A DNA stretch of 41,714 nucleotides from assembly GCA_964530915.1 (NCBI GenBank), contig CAZHCK010000013.1:1-41714 (forward strand), read 5' to 3'. The stretch's first letter is position 1. Every line of letters begins with the position of its first letter. Below are positions 39,722-41,714 of the stretch, in pieces. The position numbers and the translations under genes were made by a program. Below the pieces are notes generated by a model that was given only the letters and a program-made list of their open reading frames with translations, made no database searches and had not been told where the DNA came from. This DNA comes from Cloacibacterium sp964530915. Its GTDB lineage: Bacteria > Bacteroidota > Bacteroidia > Flavobacteriales > Weeksellaceae.

Positions 39722-41714
39722 ATGAATTCGTCTAAGAATCTTAGTTTCATATTATTACTATTCATCACGTTCATTAATGCTCAATACATTAATGTAAACA
39801 CTTCTTTTACGGCAAATGACTTAGTTGATAAGCTTATTGGCACCAATAACACTTGTTTATCTGTGTCTAATGTTTCAGTAACCGGTTACAATTCTGGAGG
39901 AATAAAAAGTTACGGGTACGTAAATGCCAATAGTTCTGGATTCGAAATAAGCGAAGGAATTCTTCTTACTTCTGGAGATGCTGCCAATTCTCCTGGTTCA
40001 TTTACAGGAATTCAAAGTTTTGGAAATAATTCTGGATGGAATGGAGACAATGATTTAGAAACTGCTGCAGGAATTTCTAATACTACCAATGCTACTATTT
40101 TGGAATTTGATTTTATTCCGAATACCAATAAAATTAGTTTTGATTACATGTTTCTTTCGGAACAGTATTTAAGACAAGGCGATCCTGGAACTTGCGGTTA
40201 TACAGATGGATTTGCATTTTTAATTAAAAAAACTACAGACGCCAACTATAAAAATTTAGCACTCGTTCCTAACACCAATATTCCGATTACTTCGGAAACC
40301 GTAAGAGGACCTGGAGGAAGATGCCAAGAAAGCAATTCACAATATTTTGGACATTATAATCCCAATGGAAGTTCCACAAGTTTTAACGGACAAACTGCTA
40401 TTCTCACCGCAGAAACAGACGTAATTCCCGGTACTAAATACCATATAAAACTTGTGATTGCAGACCAAGGAAACGGTTTATACGATTCTGGAGTGATTTT
40501 AAAAGCTGGAAGTTTTGTTGGCAGCAAAGATTTAGGACCAAACAGATTGATTTCAACCAATAATCCGCTTTGTGAAGGAAGCACTTTAACTTTAGATGCT
40601 ACTGTTTCTGGCGCAACTTATCAATGGTATCAAAACGGAAATATATTATCTGGAGAAACTTCTGCAACTTATACTGTAACTTCGGAAGGCAAATATGAAG
40701 TGAATATTTCATCTTCCAGCTGTAATTTAAGAGGCTCTATCACCGTAGAATATATTGAAAAAGCTAAAGTAGCCCCAAAAACTTTCACGAATTGTGACAC
40801 TAATTTTGACGGAAATATTCCAATTAAATTAGATGACTTAAATGCTACTATTTTTACCAATTACAAACCTGAATTTGTAGTAAAATATTATCAAAATTTA
40901 ACAGATGCTACTCTTGGTAACGCCAATACTTTGCCCAATAATTGGTCTTACAATACAGACACTACCATTTATGTAAGAGTAGAAAACGGTGTTTGCACTC
41001 CAGAAATCCAACCTATTCAATTTATTTTCGGGAATAAAATTTCAGTGACTAATTATTCTACCACTATTTGTGATGGCGATTTTAACAATACAGAAGCGGT
41101 AAATCTAGTGACTTATCTAACTCAACTAACCTCAGAAACTGGATATACACACCAATTCTACCTCACCAAAAATGATGCAGATTCAGAACAAAATTCTATT
41201 TCTTCTTCACAGAATTTAACCGCAACTACTACTTTCTATGTAAGAATAAAAAAATCTGGAATTTGTGATAATATTGCAGCTCTTACGCTTAATTTCGGGC
41301 AACCCAATAAATCTACTACACTTCCAGCTCAAGTTACCGTCTGCGAAGGAAGCACCACCATATTAGATGCAGGAACTGGTTTCTCTTCTTATCTTTGGAG
41401 CAATGGAGCCACAACTCAAACCATTACTGTAGGAAAAGGAGATTATTCCGTAGTTTTGACTTCTCCAAATTCGTGTACTTTTACTCCAAATGTAAAAGTT
41501 GTAGAATCTCCAAAAGCGATTGTAGATATTTCTAAATTCAATACTACCATTTGTGACCAAAATTTAGATGGAACCATTGAAGTAAATCTCAACAATGTTA
41601 CTTCTGCAATTCTTCTAAATCCAGGAATTTACAGTCTAAAATATTATGCAAACGCTACAGATGCAAATGCTGGAAACTCAAATATTTTAAATAATTCTTG
41701 GTCTTTCTCTACAG
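39722..41714 (+). CDS. Choice-of-anchor-L surface protein (3' end outside window)
   Basis: Open from ATG 39722 to the last base: 664 full codons and no stop. A signal peptide (about 1-20, ending Asn-Ala-Gln) is followed by a choice-of-anchor-L domain (about 27-270: FTANDLVDKLIG, CLSVSNVSVTG, GFEISEGILLTSGDA, FDFIPNTNKISFDYMFLSEQYL, GVILKAGSF). Ig-like segments come next (about 285-355 and 540-600, each with LDAT/LDAG and a YQWYQ- or YLWSNGA-type strand), and Cys-containing repeats (TICDGDFN, TICDQNLDG, NCDTNFDG) that recur about every 105-130 residues. Such proteins usually end with a type IX secretion or gliding-motility C-terminal domain, which cannot be checked here. Confidence 0.85.
   Translation, partial: MNSSKNLSFILLLFITFINAQYINVNTSFTANDLVDKLIGTNNTCLSVSNVSVTGYNSGGIKSYGYVNANSSGFEISEGILLTSGDAANSPGSFTGIQSFGNNSGWNGDNDLETAAGISNTTNATILEFDFIPNTNKISFDYMFLSEQYLRQGDPGTCGYTDGFAFLIKKTTDANYKNLALVPNTNIPITSETVRGPGGRCQESNSQYFGHYNPNGSSTSFNGQTAILTAETDVIPGTKYHIKLVIADQGNGLYDSGVILKAGSFVGSKDLGPNRLISTNNPLCEGSTLTLDATVSGATYQWYQNGNILSGETSATYTVTSEGKYEVNISSSSCNLRGSITVEYIEKAKVAPKTFTNCDTNFDGNIPIKLDDLNATIFTNYKPEFVVKYYQNLTDATLGNANTLPNNWSYNTDTTIYVRVENGVCTPEIQPIQFIFGNKISVTNYSTTICDGDFNNTEAVNLVTYLTQLTSETGYTHQFYLTKNDADSEQNSISSSQNLTATTTFYVRIKKSGICDNIAALTLNFGQPNKSTTLPAQVTVCEGSTTILDAGTGFSSYLWSNGATTQTITVGKGDYSVVLTSPNSCTFTPNVKVVESPKAIVDISKFNTTICDQNLDGTIEVNLNNVTSAILLNPGIYSLKYYANATDANAGNSNILNNSWSFST

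Noticed and set aside
1..41714. tRNA, rRNA, insertion sequences, phage or replication-origin features
   Set aside because: I found no cloverleaf with a CCA/TpsiC arm, no rRNA sequence, no transposase or integrase, and no DnaA-box cluster by eye; short or divergent cases could be missed.

Overview
The window looks like a chromosomal segment of a low-GC member of the Bacteroidota, most likely class Flavobacteriia and close to Weeksellaceae (Chryseobacterium/Cloacibacterium-like). This is inference. The support is repeated -7 boxes of the type TAnnTTTG (several with a TTG about 19-21 nt upstream), the near absence of Shine-Dalgarno sequences, a TonB-dependent receptor with an N-terminal carboxypeptidase-like domain, a choice-of-anchor-L surface protein, and gene sets typical of flavobacteria. 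No gene-free stretch exceeds 300 bp; the longest is 290 bp at 25543-25832, upstream of rpmH.

Layout. 1-8012 is mixed housekeeping and envelope: the tail of a membrane protein, an OmpA-type lipoprotein, tilS, dsbD, a rhodanese lipoprotein divergent from a YeiH-type exporter, a small lipoprotein, an alpha/beta hydrolase broken only by an assembly gap (100 N flanked by an exact 55-bp duplication), and a DUF4145-like protein. 8098-23944 is a self-contained [NiFe]-hydrogenase and nickel locus. Transcribed leftward from about 20.3 kb are the small subunit, large subunit, cytochrome b, maturation protease, hypF, an FKBP-type isomerase, a small lipoprotein, nikR, a TonB-dependent receptor, hypD and a nickel permease. 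Rightward from about 20.5 kb run hypA, hypB, hypC, a PnuC-like membrane protein and hypE. 24047-41714 is core genome: nrnA-type DHH phosphoesterase, rpmH (L34), ftsE, trmN6-like methyltransferase, NtrY-like histidine kinase, ribE, pdxA, YceD/DUF177, rpmF, accB, accC, rocD, a mannose-isomerase-type cupin, gltX, accA, a secreted protein, tsf, and the first 664 codons of a large surface protein cut by the window end.

How it works together. The hydrogenase small subunit has six proximal-cluster cysteines with the spacing known from E. coli Hyd-1, so it should carry the [4Fe-3S] cluster of oxygen-tolerant group 1d respiratory enzymes: a Tat-exported dimer anchored to a diheme cytochrome b, feeding H2 electrons to quinone. 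HypA-F and the protease build the active site. The TonB receptor, the NiCoT-like permease and the His-rich HypB form a nickel import and storage path. NikR probably represses its own gene and the receptor gene through tandem GTGTTAC repeats set 21 bp apart.

Most noteworthy: NikR-type tandem operators at two promoters; hypF with no ATG/GTG/TTG at its proper start, directly behind the in-frame stop of the protease gene; a terminator-like hairpin just before the TTG-started protease gene; a PnuC-like transporter inside the hyp operon; and a CRP/FNR-like palindrome between the rhodanese and YeiH genes, with a relative in the hydrogenase control region.
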